The notes below the pieces were generated by a model. It ran no database searches. It had not been told where the DNA came from and saw nothing but the letters and a program-made list of their open reading frames with translations. From Dictyobacter vulcani (GTDB lineage: Bacteria > Chloroflexota > Ktedonobacteria > Ktedonobacterales > Ktedonobacteraceae): 64,000 nt of DNA. Of the stretch, positions 7,277 through 18,300 are shown piece after piece (position 1 is the stretch's first letter; the number at the start of each line of letters is the position of its first letter). A program made the position numbers and the translations under genes. Location: contig NZ_BKZW01000004.1 in the NCBI RefSeq assembly GCF_008974265.1, forward strand, positions 248,001 through 312,000, written 5' to 3'.

Positions 7277-8347
7277 ATGAACTCTTCAAGCATGAACGTG
7301 GCGAAGCAATCATCATTTCTGTATTTGAAGCGGGCTGAGGTGATTGAAGCCTGCCAGTCGATTGATAGTGTTGCGGTGATGCGCCAGGTTTTTCGCTTAC
7401 ATGCATCCAATCAAACACTGTTACCGGATGAGGCATATCTGGGCTGGCAGAATCAGGAAAAAGAGGGGCTGCGCAGCTTGAATATGCCGAGCTATCTGGG
7501 TGGTGACCTGAATATTGCTGGTACCAAGATTATTAATGCTAATCCCAGTAATCCACAGCGTAATCTCCCACGTGCCAGTGGCGTGACCCTCTTGTTTGAT
7601 ACGATGACGGCGCGCATTCAGTGTATTATGGAGGCCGCCTATATTTCCAGTTTGCGTACGGCCAGCGTTTCGGCGTTGTCGGTGGAGCTCTGTCAGGGTG
7701 AGGATCCGATTACGACCCTGGCTGTGATCGGTGCTGGCGTGCTGGCTGAGGCCCATATCGCGCTCTTCGTGCAGCGTCTGCCACAGTTGCGCCGGATCTT
7801 GATGTTTGATTTCGTGCCTGAGCGCGTCCACACCTGCCGTGAGAATCTTCTGCCGCTCTTGCAGAAACATGAGGTCGAATTATCCCTGGCCGAGAGTGCG
7901 CAGCAGGCTATTGAGCAAGCAGAATTAATTGTGCCGGCCACCACCACCACCACCGGCTATATTCAGTACAACTGGCTCAAGCCGGGCGCGATCCTGGTCA
8001 ATGTCTCGCTGGATGATGCGCTGCCCGAAATTGTCTTCAAGGCTGACAAAGTCATCGTTGATGATTGGTCGCTGGTAAAAAATGATCCTCGCCGCTTGAT
8101 TGGACGCATGTATCGCGCCGGTCAAATCATTGCTCCAGATGATACCGAGACGGTAGCCGGTCCGGATCAGCGTAAGATAGATGCGCAGATTGGCGATCTC
8201 GTGCTTGGACGGCGAACGGGCCGCGAACGGGCCAATGATATTATTCTGGTAAATCCTTTTGGCCTGTCCATCGAGGACATTGGCCTGGCTTCTCAAGTCT
8301 ATCGCCATGCGCAGGAACTGGGTCTGGGTACGCAGCTCGACTTTTAA
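7277..8347 (+). CDS. sbnB: SbnB-like N-(2-amino-2-carboxyethyl)-L-glutamate dehydrogenase (ornithine cyclodeaminase fold)
   Basis: This is a 356-residue member of the ornithine cyclodeaminase/mu-crystallin family. The SbnB branch oxidatively splits N-(2-amino-2-carboxyethyl)-glutamate with NAD to release L-2,3-diaminopropionate and 2-oxoglutarate. The Rossmann motif VIGAGVLAE is at about residues 150-158. The substrate-side KIINANPSNPQRNLPRASG and the central TTTTTGYIQ segment fit the family. Its partner SbnA-like synthase is encoded at 10222-11218. Having both genes is the usual mark of diaminopropionate supply, as in staphyloferrin B and viomycin-type pathways. A strong terminator follows at 8416-8449, separating it from the thioesterase gene. 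Confidence 0.86.
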   Translation: MNSSSMNVAKQSSFLYLKRAEVIEACQSIDSVAVMRQVFRLHASNQTLLPDEAYLGWQNQEKEGLRSLNMPSYLGGDLNIAGTKIINANPSNPQRNLPRASGVTLLFDTMTARIQCIMEAAYISSLRTASVSALSVELCQGEDPITTLAVIGAGVLAEAHIALFVQRLPQLRRILMFDFVPERVHTCRENLLPLLQKHEVELSLAESAQQAIEQAELIVPATTTTTGYIQYNWLKPGAILVNVSLDDALPEIVFKADKVIVDDWSLVKNDPRRLIGRMYRAGQIIAPDDTETVAGPDQRKIDAQIGDLVLGRRTGRERANDIILVNPFGLSIEDIGLASQVYRHAQELGLGTQLDF

Positions 8348-8415
8348 GCACGTGTTGTTCCACGGCCTGTTACATTGATCGGCCTTCTTCTTCTTCGCTC
8401 ATACAATTGAACGGC

Positions 8416-8449
8416 AACCCTTTTGGCTTTTTAAGCAAAAGGGTTTTTT
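8416..8449 (+). terminator. Intrinsic terminator after the sbnB-like gene
   Basis: AACCCTTTTG (8416-8425) pairs perfectly with CAAAAGGGTT (8436-8445), followed by four more T. The thioesterase gene at 8624 should therefore have a separate promoter or depend on read-through. Confidence 0.8.
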
Positions 8450-8623
8450 GCGTTTTGCTGTTTCTAACACTTCCGCTAACGCTTTGTCTAACGCCAGGTT
8501 CGCTATCATGAGACCAACGACACAAAGTTCGATCCTGTCAATCAGGATGAGATGTTTGCTCAATAGATAGTAGTTTTTTTGCATGAGAACAAGATGACTA
8601 TGCAGCAATGAAAGGCGGACTCT

Positions 8624-9427
8624 ATGTCATCTCAGCCGAAGGGTAAAGCGTGGCTTTCTTTTCCGCAACAGCCGCGGCACGATACGCGTGTTCGCCTGTT
8701 CTGTTTGCCCTATGCGGGCGGCGGGGCCTCTATCTATAATCGCTGGGCCGCTGAGCTGCCTGCGCAGATTGAGGTGTGCGCCGTGCAACTTCCAGGACGT
8801 GAAAACCGTTTCGCGGAGCGTCCCTTTACGAATCTTAACCAGCTGGTGGAGGCGCTTGTACCTGTCCTCAAGCCATATCTGGATGTGCCTTTTGCGTTCT
8901 TTGGTCATAGCATGGGCTCGTTAATCAGTTTTGAGCTGGCCCGTGCTCTTCGTAATCAGCTGGCCCTGGAACCTGAGTATCTCTTTGTTTCCGGTCATCG
9001 TGCCCCACAGCTGCCGAGCGAACGCAAGACCTTGCATACCTTGTCGACGCCCGAGTTTATTTGCGAGGTGCGTGAATTAAACGGGACGCCGGATGAGGTG
9101 TTGCAAAGCGCGGAACTCTTAGAGTTATTCCTGCCTCTCTTGCGTGCGGATTTTGAACTGTGCGAAACCTATTCCTGTGAGGTTCAGGAGAAACTTAGCT
9201 GCCCGATCGTCGCCTTTGGCGGCTTACAGGATGAGGATGTGCCGCGTGCTGCCCTGGAAGGCTGGCATGAACAGACATCCGGACATTTCTGCCGGCGCTT
9301 CTTTTATGGCGATCATTTCTTCCTGCATCAGCATCGTGGCCATCTAACAAAATTTATCAGCCAGAAGTTGCTGAGCCAGGATAGTGCCTGCCAGCGTTGT
9401 GGCGTCGCGCGAGGACTTGCCTCATGA
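8624..9427 (+). CDS. Type II thioesterase (NRPS proofreading)
   Basis: This 267-residue alpha/beta-hydrolase belongs to the GrsT/SrfAD family, which removes wrongly loaded groups from carrier domains. The N terminus has LFCLPYAGGGAS, typical of the family. The nucleophile is Ser96 in GHSMG, an acid lies near Asp203 (GGLQDEDVP), and His231 is in GDHFFL. Its stop overlaps the start of the phosphopantetheinyl transferase gene (ATGA at 9424-9427), which indicates translational coupling. It is likely a housekeeping partner of the large synthetases. Confidence 0.92.
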   Translation: MSSQPKGKAWLSFPQQPRHDTRVRLFCLPYAGGGASIYNRWAAELPAQIEVCAVQLPGRENRFAERPFTNLNQLVEALVPVLKPYLDVPFAFFGHSMGSLISFELARALRNQLALEPEYLFVSGHRAPQLPSERKTLHTLSTPEFICEVRELNGTPDEVLQSAELLELFLPLLRADFELCETYSCEVQEKLSCPIVAFGGLQDEDVPRAALEGWHEQTSGHFCRRFFYGDHFFLHQHRGHLTKFISQKLLSQDSACQRCGVARGLAS

Positions 9428-10214
9428 TTACAGCCTTTTATCAGGATGTCTGGCGTTCACCACCAGCTGTGCCGCAGCTCGCTGGCAACGAGATCCATCT
9501 CTGGTATACGCCGCTGGAACAGCCAAAGGCGGTGGTTGAGCAGCTCTACCAGACACTCTCGACCGAGGAGCGCGCTCGTGCCAGGCGTTTCTACTTTGAG
9601 CGTGATCGCCAGCATTTTATTGTTGGCCGTGGCGTGCTCCGCAATGTGCTCGGACGCTATATCGGACTTGAGCCGCAGCAGCTGCAATTTTGTTATGGCA
9701 CGCATGGCAAGCCGGCGCTTTTACAGTTACGCGGCAATGACATTCTCAATTTTAATGTCTCCCATTCCAATGGGGTTGCCTGTACGCGGTGGCGCTTAAT
9801 CGTGAGCTGGGCGTGGATGTCGAGCACATGCGCTATCTCGCTGACGCCGACCAGATCGCGGATAACTTTTTCTCGCTCTATGAGCGCAAGATGTTGCGCT
9901 CGCTCTTACCGGAAAACGTACGCACCGAAGCCTTTTTTTGCTGTTGGACACGCAAAGAGGCGTATGTTAAAGCTCTCGGAAATGGCTTATCACAGCCCCT
10001 TGATCAGTTCGATGTGACCTTGCTACCTGGTGAGGAGGCCGAATTGCTGGCCGTCCAGGGAAAACCAGAGGAGATGCAGCGCTGGCGACTGCATAATGTT
10101 GTGCTGCCGCCAGTCTATGCCCGGCACTATAAGGCCGCCCTGGTTGTTGAAAGTAGTGCAGCGAATACTGACAGTCTGATTGAATTATGGCAATGGCAAG
10201 CAGAAGGAGAATAA
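9424..10214 (+). CDS. Sfp-type 4'-phosphopantetheinyl transferase (frameshifted)
   Basis: This enzyme transfers the phosphopantetheine arm of CoA to carrier domains and so activates the synthetases. Motifs appear in order: the YGTHGKP stretch near residue 98, NFNVSHSNG, GVDVEHMR (metal-binding) and WTRKEAYVKALGNG. The frame breaks near 9780 at GCC-TGTAC. One missing C restores VALYAVALNRELGVDVE, giving about 263 residues, normal for Sfp. The broken region is between two core motifs, so as written the gene would be inactive, while both halves are well conserved. It overlaps the thioesterase gene by four bases and precedes the SbnA-like gene by seven. Confidence 0.88.
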
Positions 10215-10221
10215 TGTCTTT

Positions 10222-11218
<997 letters not shown>

Positions 11219-11276
11219 GGTTCGGCCCTGGTGGTCGATACTTTTCGCTTAAGCAATGGTCGGCGGACGGTGTGGC

Positions 11277-11677
11277 GTACCGGCAGCGCTGGTCGCTGCG
11301 ACCAGCGCTAATACGTTTCCCTTAAGGATTGAATGGCTGAAATGATAGCATGACGGTGAAGGAACACCTTCTCAAAGGATCAAGAAAGGTAAAACGTGTA
11401 GGTTCGACCCTTTGGGTCGATTTGGTTGCCTCCACGATACCCTCACCTCCGCAGGATCACGCAAGTGAAAAAGCGGTGAAGCAAGGCGTGAAGAGGCTTG
11501 CTCATGGTCAAGTACGGATATCATGCAGGCACGAATCGACCCAAAGGGTCGAACCTACCTGTTCGCTTTTCTTGATCCTTTGAAGTCACCGGGCCTCTGA
11601 TCGACTTAGATGCTTTCGTCAATCTCGTCCAGAAAAAGGCTTACGTGAAACGTATTAGCGACGAGCGCTGCCGGTAC
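11277..11677. repeat. Palindromic repeat element, copy R3 (complete)
   Basis: This is the most complete copy. The terminal inverted repeats are GTACCGGCAGCGCT at the left and AGCGCTGCCGGTAC at the right. Inside, the 25-base palindrome unit occurs at 11398-11422 and inverted at 11534-11558, with about 110 bases between. The outer arms TAATACGTTTCCCTTAAG and TTACGTGAAACGTATTA also mirror each other in part. A 77-codon open frame crosses it but looks like a by-product of the palindromes. The remaining bases of 11219-11743 contain no gene. Confidence 0.8.
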
Positions 11678-11743
11678 AATGTATTGTTTGCAAGGGTCGA
11701 ATCTGTTGTGTCTTACAGATAGCAAAGAAAGTCGAGTTTTACC

Positions 11744-12004
11744 ATGGATCGAGCTCAGGTCTATACACAGCTCAAGGATTACTTCACCTATCGGGTCCTG
11801 GATGGGATCGATGAGGAGATTGATGAATATACACCGCTCTTAGATTGGGGTTTTATCAATTCGTTGGAGATCGCGCATCTGGTGGCCTTTATTCATGAGA
11901 CCTATGGGCTGGATGTGCCACCGGACAAGATGGTGCCGGCGGTGTTTCAGAATCTGCACACCATTACTAATATGGTGATGGAGATCTCGCCGCTGACGGT
12001 CTAG
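11744..12004 (+). CDS. Stand-alone acyl/peptidyl carrier protein
   Basis: An 86-residue carrier domain. The phosphopantetheine-accepting serine is Ser40 in DWGFINSLEI, preceded by acidic residues and followed by the helix IAHLVAFIHETYGLDVPP. Free carriers of this kind hold an amino acid or acyl group for a dedicated enzyme, in contrast to the GGHSLL carriers inside the synthetases. It is the first gene after the supply operon and before the synthetases. It may receive an acyl chain from the acyl-AMP ligase at 62485 or an amino acid. Its stop codon overlaps the stop of the convergent regulator gene in the four bases CTAG. Confidence 0.82.
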   Translation: MDRAQVYTQLKDYFTYRVLDGIDEEIDEYTPLLDWGFINSLEIAHLVAFIHETYGLDVPPDKMVPAVFQNLHTITNMVMEISPLTV

Positions 12005-14114
12005 CTGGCCGCGCTCCGGGTGCGGCTCAACATCAGTTGGTAGCGCGTCTTGCTCGCCGTCGCCTTCAGGATCTCGCTGGTCTTGCTATAGGTGAACAGA
12101 TAGCGATAAGGATGTTCATCCTGTTCGGTATTCTGGCGCAGCAGGGCCAGGTCCTGCAACTCGTCTAAGGCTGCCAGCGACTCATTCTCGCTCAGCTTCG
12201 CGGTCCCGCAGAGTTGCTCAAAGCTGGCATCTGGCCCCTGAATGGCGATCGCCATGGCCAGGGCCTGGGCGGCTGGCGTGCTCTGCTTGAGACAGAGCAG
12301 GATGTGTTCCTGGATACTGGCGGGCAGCATATCCTGCACGAGGTCGCTGATCTTCTCGTGCGTATGCAGCAGCTTTTGCAAGGACGAAAAGGCTTTCTGC
12401 TCGATCAGGCTTTTAATGGTCTCGATGGTGTAGAGGACATGGCCATTGGTCAATGCATAGAGTTTTTCGGCCAGGACATCCAGGTGCTCAGCGCTGGTCT
12501 CCGCTGGCAGCGCAAACGAAAAGAGGGTTTCCTCCTGAATGGTCGCGGTCAGGGATTGCAGTAAATAGAGAATGTCGGATGCTAGAAATGGCTGGAGCGG
12601 CTGATGGACCACGGAAGGCATCAAGCGACGCAGCTTTTTACTCCAGTCCGTGAGCGAGGTGGCGGCGTTGTTTTCTTGATCAGGACGAAAGGAGAGGATA
12701 ACCATAATTGCGCTACAGGACTGCTGCCAGCGCTGGATCAGATAGTAGATGCCGCCGAGCAGATCCGGGTTGGCCCAGTGGAGATCATCCAGGAACAGGA
12801 CTAGGACGCGCTGGCGCGAGAGCGCATGGCAGAGTCGGGCGACGGCTTCAAAGATCTGGGTGCGGATGATCGCGTCTTCGTTATGCGGTACTACCAGGTC
12901 TGGATAGCGTTCACGTAGTTCTGGGAGCAGGCGGCTGAGTTCGGCCAGCCAGACATCCGGGAGCAGATCGTCGGGCGCGTTCTCCTGTTCGATCCGTACT
13001 CGTAGTGCGTCAATCAGTGGTTGGAATGGTAGCGTACTACTGCCCTCAAAGGCATGGCCCTGCAGTATCGTCGCGTTTTGTACGGAGCACCACTGTAAAA
13101 ATTCAGTGCCCAGCCGCGTCTTACCAGAGCCGGAGGCTCCTTCCAGCGTAATCACCTGGGGCCTGCCGCTCTGGGCACTATAGAAGCTTTCGATCAGTGT
13201 ATTGTATTCCCGGCCCGCCCGACAAAGGGCGGTAGCTGTGGAGAGGAGGTAGCGACCCGCACGACTTTCTTTGTCTGGCGTTCAGCTGGAGGAGCCGAGG
13301 CACGGATGCGTTCTTTCAGGGCAAACGTGACGGAGGATGGCTCGGCTCCAATTTCGTCCATGAGCAGCCCCCGATAGTGGTCAAAGGTTTGCAGGGCCGC
13401 GACCCGATTACCGACCGCGGCCTGTAAGCTCATCAACTGTCGGCAGGCGGCCTCATTGAAAGGATCCAGGATCAGCCAGCGCGAGACGATCTCGATGGCC
13501 TGCTTGAGCTCACCGGCCCGCTCATGGAGCTGTGCCAGCTGCTCAAAGACCATATGCATACTCTGGTGCCAGTAGTCGCGTTGATAGCGTACCCAGTCAT
13601 CAAAGGTCGCTGAGTCACGTAGCGAAAACCCGTCCAGGAAGCTACCACGATAATGCTTGACCGCCGTATGCAGATTGGCCAGGAGCTGGATGCGGATCTC
13701 TTCGGTCCCGACCTGGGGATTATTGGCCAGCGTTTTGATGATATGTAGTGAGGTCTGCACCGCCTGAAGATCGGAGGTGACGCCAGCCTGAACATTGATG
13801 CCGAGTGTATTGCGATCGATTATTAAAGTAGGATGTTCCATACCCTCTAAAATTTTTCGTAGTTCTAATAATGTAATGCGTAGGGCCGCCCTGGCATGGA
13901 TTGCATCGCTTTCAGGCCAGAGGAGTTCCGCCAGCTTTTTGCGTGATTGCACCTGGCCTTCAACGACCAGATAGACCAGCAAGGCCAGGGCTTTGCGCGA
14001 AGAAGAAAAATGCATGCTTTCACCTGCATTCGTGACCTCTGGCGAACCAAGTAATGAAAGATGGAGACCATCATGTAGCGTGGTTTTCTCCATCACATAC
14101 GGTGTGAGACGCAT
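12001..14114 (-). CDS. AfsR/SARP-like BTAD transcriptional activator with AAA ATPase domain (frameshifted)
   Basis: The N-terminal 100 residues resemble the OmpR-like winged helix of SARP regulators (LHLSLLGSPEV, then KALALLVYLVVEG and KKLAELLWPES). A bacterial transcriptional activation domain with TPR-like helices follows (residues about 110-265), ending GLLMDEIGAEPS. After PPFVGRAG the frame breaks near 13210. One extra G gives GEYNTLIESFYSAQSGRP and leads into an ATPase with Walker A GASGSGKTR and Walker B VLVLFLDDLHWA. The total is about 705 residues, shorter than classical AfsR because the C-terminal TPR part is missing. The ATG at 14114 has AAAGGAGA upstream. It is a likely pathway activator. 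Confidence 0.83.
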
Positions 14115-14334
14115 AGCATCTTTCTCCTTTCCGATAATAAGACAGATCTCTACATAGCGTACCTATACTTGTACTTCAATGCATGCCTTGTCTGACGTAT
14201 TTTTTATGCCACTAAAAGAGGAGGCGTGAGGATGCGCAAAGACGTATAGTTTAAATGAGTTAAACAGCCCGCCCTCCAGATCGCCTGGCCCCACCACCCG
14301 GCAAGGGACGCACCAAAAACCGTCCCTTGCCTCT

Positions 14335-14928
14335 GTACCGGCAGCGCTGGTCGCAGCGACCAGTTCCCCGTATGAGCACGCATCATCCTCGTACCGGCAG
14401 CCTTTAAGGCCAATATTTTTCGTTGAAGCGCTTTTGTGGCCATAAAATAGGTGGAGAAAAGCAGCGGATCGTCCGTGGAGAGGGCGCCACACCTTGCTTA
14501 CTGGTCACGTCGAACCATCTCTCAACGTCTCGCTAACCGAAAAGTATTGGCCTTAAAGGCTAATACTTTTCGGTTAGCCTTTTTCTGGACGAGATTGACG
14601 AAAGCATCTAAGCCGATCAGAGGCCCAGTGACTTCAAAGGAGCAAGAAAAGCGAACAGGTAGGTTCGACCCTTTGGGTCGATTCGTGCCTGCATGCTATC
14701 CTTGCTTGACCATGAGCAAGCCTCTTCACGCCTTGCTTCACCGCTTTTTCACTTGCGTGATCCTGCGGAGGTGAGGGTAGCGTGGAGGCACCCGAATCGA
14801 CCCAAAGGGTCGAACCTACACGTTTTACCTCTCTTGATCCTTTGAGAAGGTGTTCCTTCACCGTCATGCTATCATTTCAGCCATTCAATCCTTAAGTGAA
14901 ACGTATTGGCCTTTAAGGCTGCCGGTAC
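14335..14928. repeat. Palindromic repeat element, copy R4 (composite, opposite orientation to R3)
   Basis: The main element is 14391-14928, with perfect 21-base terminal inverted repeats (GTACCGGCAGCCTTTAAGGC plus C, and its complement at 14908-14928). A second GTACCGGCAGCGCTGGTCGC end lies outside it at 14335. The palindrome units are at 14659-14683 and 14795-14819. The left third is the second module also seen in R2 (GTGGAGAGGGCGCCAC, CACGTCGAACCATCTC, AACCGAAAAGTATTGG). It lies between the BTAD regulator and the first synthetase. No gene is visible in 14115-14334 or 14929-15142. The latter should contain the synthetase promoter, but no clear -35/-10 pair stands out. Confidence 0.8.
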
Positions 14929-15142
14929 GAGGGATCGCTGAAAATGTGGGCATTCCCTGATAAATGCAGAAAAAATACGCATTGGAGGGAACGTATTCTG
15001 TGCCCGGATTGGCTACTCTTCTTGTATGTACAAATGGAAACGTTGAAGATCCCTCGATTGATTGATGGGCATGAGAAATAGGTGTTGTTTTTATGCATTA
15101 TGTCCTCATTCTGCTTGAAAAGTAAAGGAATGGATTGGTAAT

Positions 15143-18100
15143 ATGGAGGTATCATTACGAGGTTCGCGCCTCTCCTTGCAGCAAACACGTCTCTGGCCTT
15201 TCTCTCAGGAGAACCAGAATGCGTACCTGGTACAAGGTGTGATTTCGTTGAATGGTTCGCTTCAGGCTCCGTTGGTGCAGCGTGCTGTACAGCAGCTTGT
15301 TGAACGACATGAGATCTTACATACGGTGTTTCGTTCCCTGCCCGGTATGGATTTTCCAATGCAGATTGTGGGAAGTCCTGAGTTTAGCTGGCGGCAGACG
15401 GAGATTACTGAGTCGCTGGCAGTCGCGGAGCAGCAGGCGTATCTTCAGTCTTTGCTTCCTTCTCTTCAGCAGGGTGTTGATCTGGAGCAGGGCCCGCTGC
15501 TGGCGGTGCAGTTGCTCGATTTTGTGACGACTGGTCAGCAGTATTTGCTGGTGCAGCTGCCGGCTCTGTGCGCGGATGCCGCTGGCTTGCAGGCGTTTAG
15601 CAGTGAGCTGGCGCAGGAATATCAGGCCTGCCTTTCCGGGAGCGTGAGCTCTGAAGAGGAGCCACTCCAGTACGCGGACGTGGCTGCCTGGCAGAATGAG
15701 TTGTTTGAGGAGGATGAGGCGGAGGAGCATTGTTCTTTCTGGCAGCATGTACAACTGTCGGCTCTTGAAGTTTTCTCATTGCCTGGTAGTCAGGTTTCTT
15801 CCAAACAGACCAGCGCCACATTTACTCCTCAGATATATGATTTTGCTTTCTCACCTGCGCTGTACACAGAACTACAGGCGGCCTCGCAGCAACTGGAGGT
15901 AGCCCCGGAAAATATCCTGCTGGCTGGCTGGCAATTGTTCCTGGCGCGCCTGACCAATCAAGAAGAGCTTGTTACGGGTGTCGCATACACTGGCCGCAGC
16001 TATGAAGAGCTTCAGGGGGCGCTCGGCCTCTATACACGGGTCCTGCCCTTTACGACCTTTGTTGATCAGAGCTCGACCTTCGCGCAACTGGTGCGGCAGG
16101 TGGATCTGACCGCGACTGAAGCGGAGCAGCGTCAACTGTATTTTTCCTGGGATAAGCTGAATACGCAGCAGCGCGTCACGTTCCCGACGCATTTTGCCTA
16201 TCTGCCACGCGTCCAGAACGTTGAGGATACCACGGTCGTGTTTGAGCTGACGAATATTGTCAGTAGCCATTCCGAGCCGTTTGTGCTGAAGCTGGAGGTG
16301 CTGGAGCAGCAGGCTGGCCTGCAAGTACGTTTCCATTTTGATGCGAATGCCTATACCGTGTCACAGGTCGAGCAATTTGCTTCCTCTTTCCTGACGCTGT
16401 TCCACAATGCCCTTAACGGCCAGAACAGCGAGGTCCAGCGACTGGCCCTGTTTACCGCTGAAGAAGAAGTCAGCATTGTCCAGCAGTTCAGTGGCCCACG
16501 TACAGTGTTTGCACATGGAACGCTGGTAGAGTTATTCGAGCAGCAGGTGGCGCTACATCCCGAGTGGCCTGCGCTGACCAGCAACCACGAAACATTGACC
16601 TATGCTGAGGTCAATGGCTGGGCGAACCGCCTGGCGGTAGCCTTGCAGAAGCGTGGCGTGGCTCCGAATGTGCTGGTTGGTCTGTGTGCCTCGCGCTCGA
16701 TCGAGACCGTGGTTGGTCTGCTGGCTATCTTGAAGGCGGGCGGTGCCTATGTGGCCCTGGATCCGCAACTTCCGGCGCAACGCCTGGGCTATCAACTGAA
16801 AGATACCGGGGTACAGGTTGTGGTGTCCCAGGTGTTTTCGCAGGACCTCTTTACGGACTTCGAGGTCGAGGTGTTGCCGGTTGAGGCCTACCAGAACTCG
16901 CAGAACTCACAGGTTGTAGCGAACCCGCAGGTGGCGCTCAATCCGACCGATCTGGCCTATGTGATCTATACCTCTGGTTCAACGGGTACACCCAAGGGTG
17001 TCTTGCTGACGCAGCAGAATGTCAGCAACTATATTCAGTCCTTGCAGCAGCAGTTGAACTGGCAGGCTGGCTGGCAGTTCGCCACGGTCTCGACGCTGGC
17101 GGCCGACCTCGGGAACACGGTGATCTTTGGGTCGCTGGTCTCCGGCGGCTGTCTGCATATCCTGGACTACGAAACGGTGACTTCGGCTCAGCTCTGGTCT
17201 GAGTATGTGCGCAGCCATCCCATTGATGTACTGAAAATTGTGCCTTCGCACTTGAATGCGCTGCTGGCAGCCAGCGACAACGGACTGGAGATCCTGCCGC
17301 GCAAGCAATTGATCCTGGGTGGTGAGTCTTTGACGGGTACGCTGCTGGCGCGCCTGGCTGAGAGTGGCGCGACCTGTGAGGTCATCAACCACTATGGTCC
17401 GACCGAAACCACCGTGGGTGTCCTGGTCAACGTACTGGGACCTGTCCAGTCGGAGTGGAAGCGCGCCGATAAAGCGGTCCTGCCGCTGGGTCTTCCATTG
17501 AATAATATCAATGTAGTGATTGTGAATAACGGTGGTCAACTGGTGCCGGTTGGTGTGGCTGGCGAGCTGTATATCGCGGGCGCGGGCGTGGCGCAGGGAT
17601 ATCTGAATCAGCCCGAGTTGACCGCGGCGAAATTTGTCGAGCTGGGTTGGGCGCCGCAGCCGCAGCAGCGCTTCTATCGCACTGGTGATCTGGCGCGCTA
17701 TGGCAGCGATGGCAAGATTGAGTTCCTGGGTCGTGCCGACTCGCAGGTTAAAGTGCGCGGCTATCGCGTCGAACTGGGCGAGATTGAGCAGGTGTTGCGT
17801 GAGCATGAGCAGGTTGAGGAGAGCGTCGTGCTCTTGCGCGAGGATCTGGTCGGGGAGCAGCGCCTGGTGGCCTATGTGGTGCTGAAGCATGCCTCGGCTG
17901 AGGTGGATAGCGCGCTACTGGTCTCCTTTGTCCAGGATCGTCTGCCGGCCTATATGGTGCCGACGGCGGTGGTGGTGCTGGCCTCGTTGCCACTGACCCC
18001 CAATGGTAAAATCGATCGCCGCCGCCTGCCAGAACCTGAAGAAGCCTTGCCGGTGGTAACGGACCTCTATGTGGCTCCGCGTAATCCGGTTGAGGAGTTG

Positions 18101-18300
18101 CTGGCCGGGATCTGGTCGGAGGTTTTGAATGTCAGGCGCGTGGGCATCTTCGATAACTTCTTTGCCCTCGGTGGACACTCACTGCTCGCCACCCAGATTA
18201 TCTCGCGCATGCGTACCACGGTCGGTATCGAGATCCCGATCCTGAAGTTGTTTGAGGAGCCTACGGTCGCGGGCCTGGCCCGGCGCGTCAATGATTTGAT
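15143..18300 (+). other. Module 1: degenerate C (interface) - A - T, predicted Asp
   Basis: Residues 1-430 have the condensation fold, but at residues 138-145 the HHxxxDG motif is replaced by LPALCADAAG, so amide synthesis is not expected. The A domain (about 16500-18010) has YTSGSTGTPKG and an unusual STLAADLGNT at core A4. The specificity residues read by eye are DLTKIGHVGK, close to published Asp codes. The T domain has GGHSLLAT at about 18172. Confidence 0.75.

Noticed and set aside
11398-11558. CRISPR array
   Set aside because: Repeats are inverted pairs about 110 bases apart in scattered elements, not regularly spaced direct repeats, and there are no cas genes.
15597-15821. Numerous antisense frames inside the synthetase genes
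   Set aside because: GC-biased codon use in the NRPS genes leaves long open antisense frames; none shows independent motifs or ribosome-binding sites.
15143-16440. Starter (lipo-initiating) C domain at the start of NRPS-A
   Set aside because: The catalytic HHxxxDG is absent, and the domain matches the N-terminal domains of NRPS-B and NRPS-D, which follow a real C domain.
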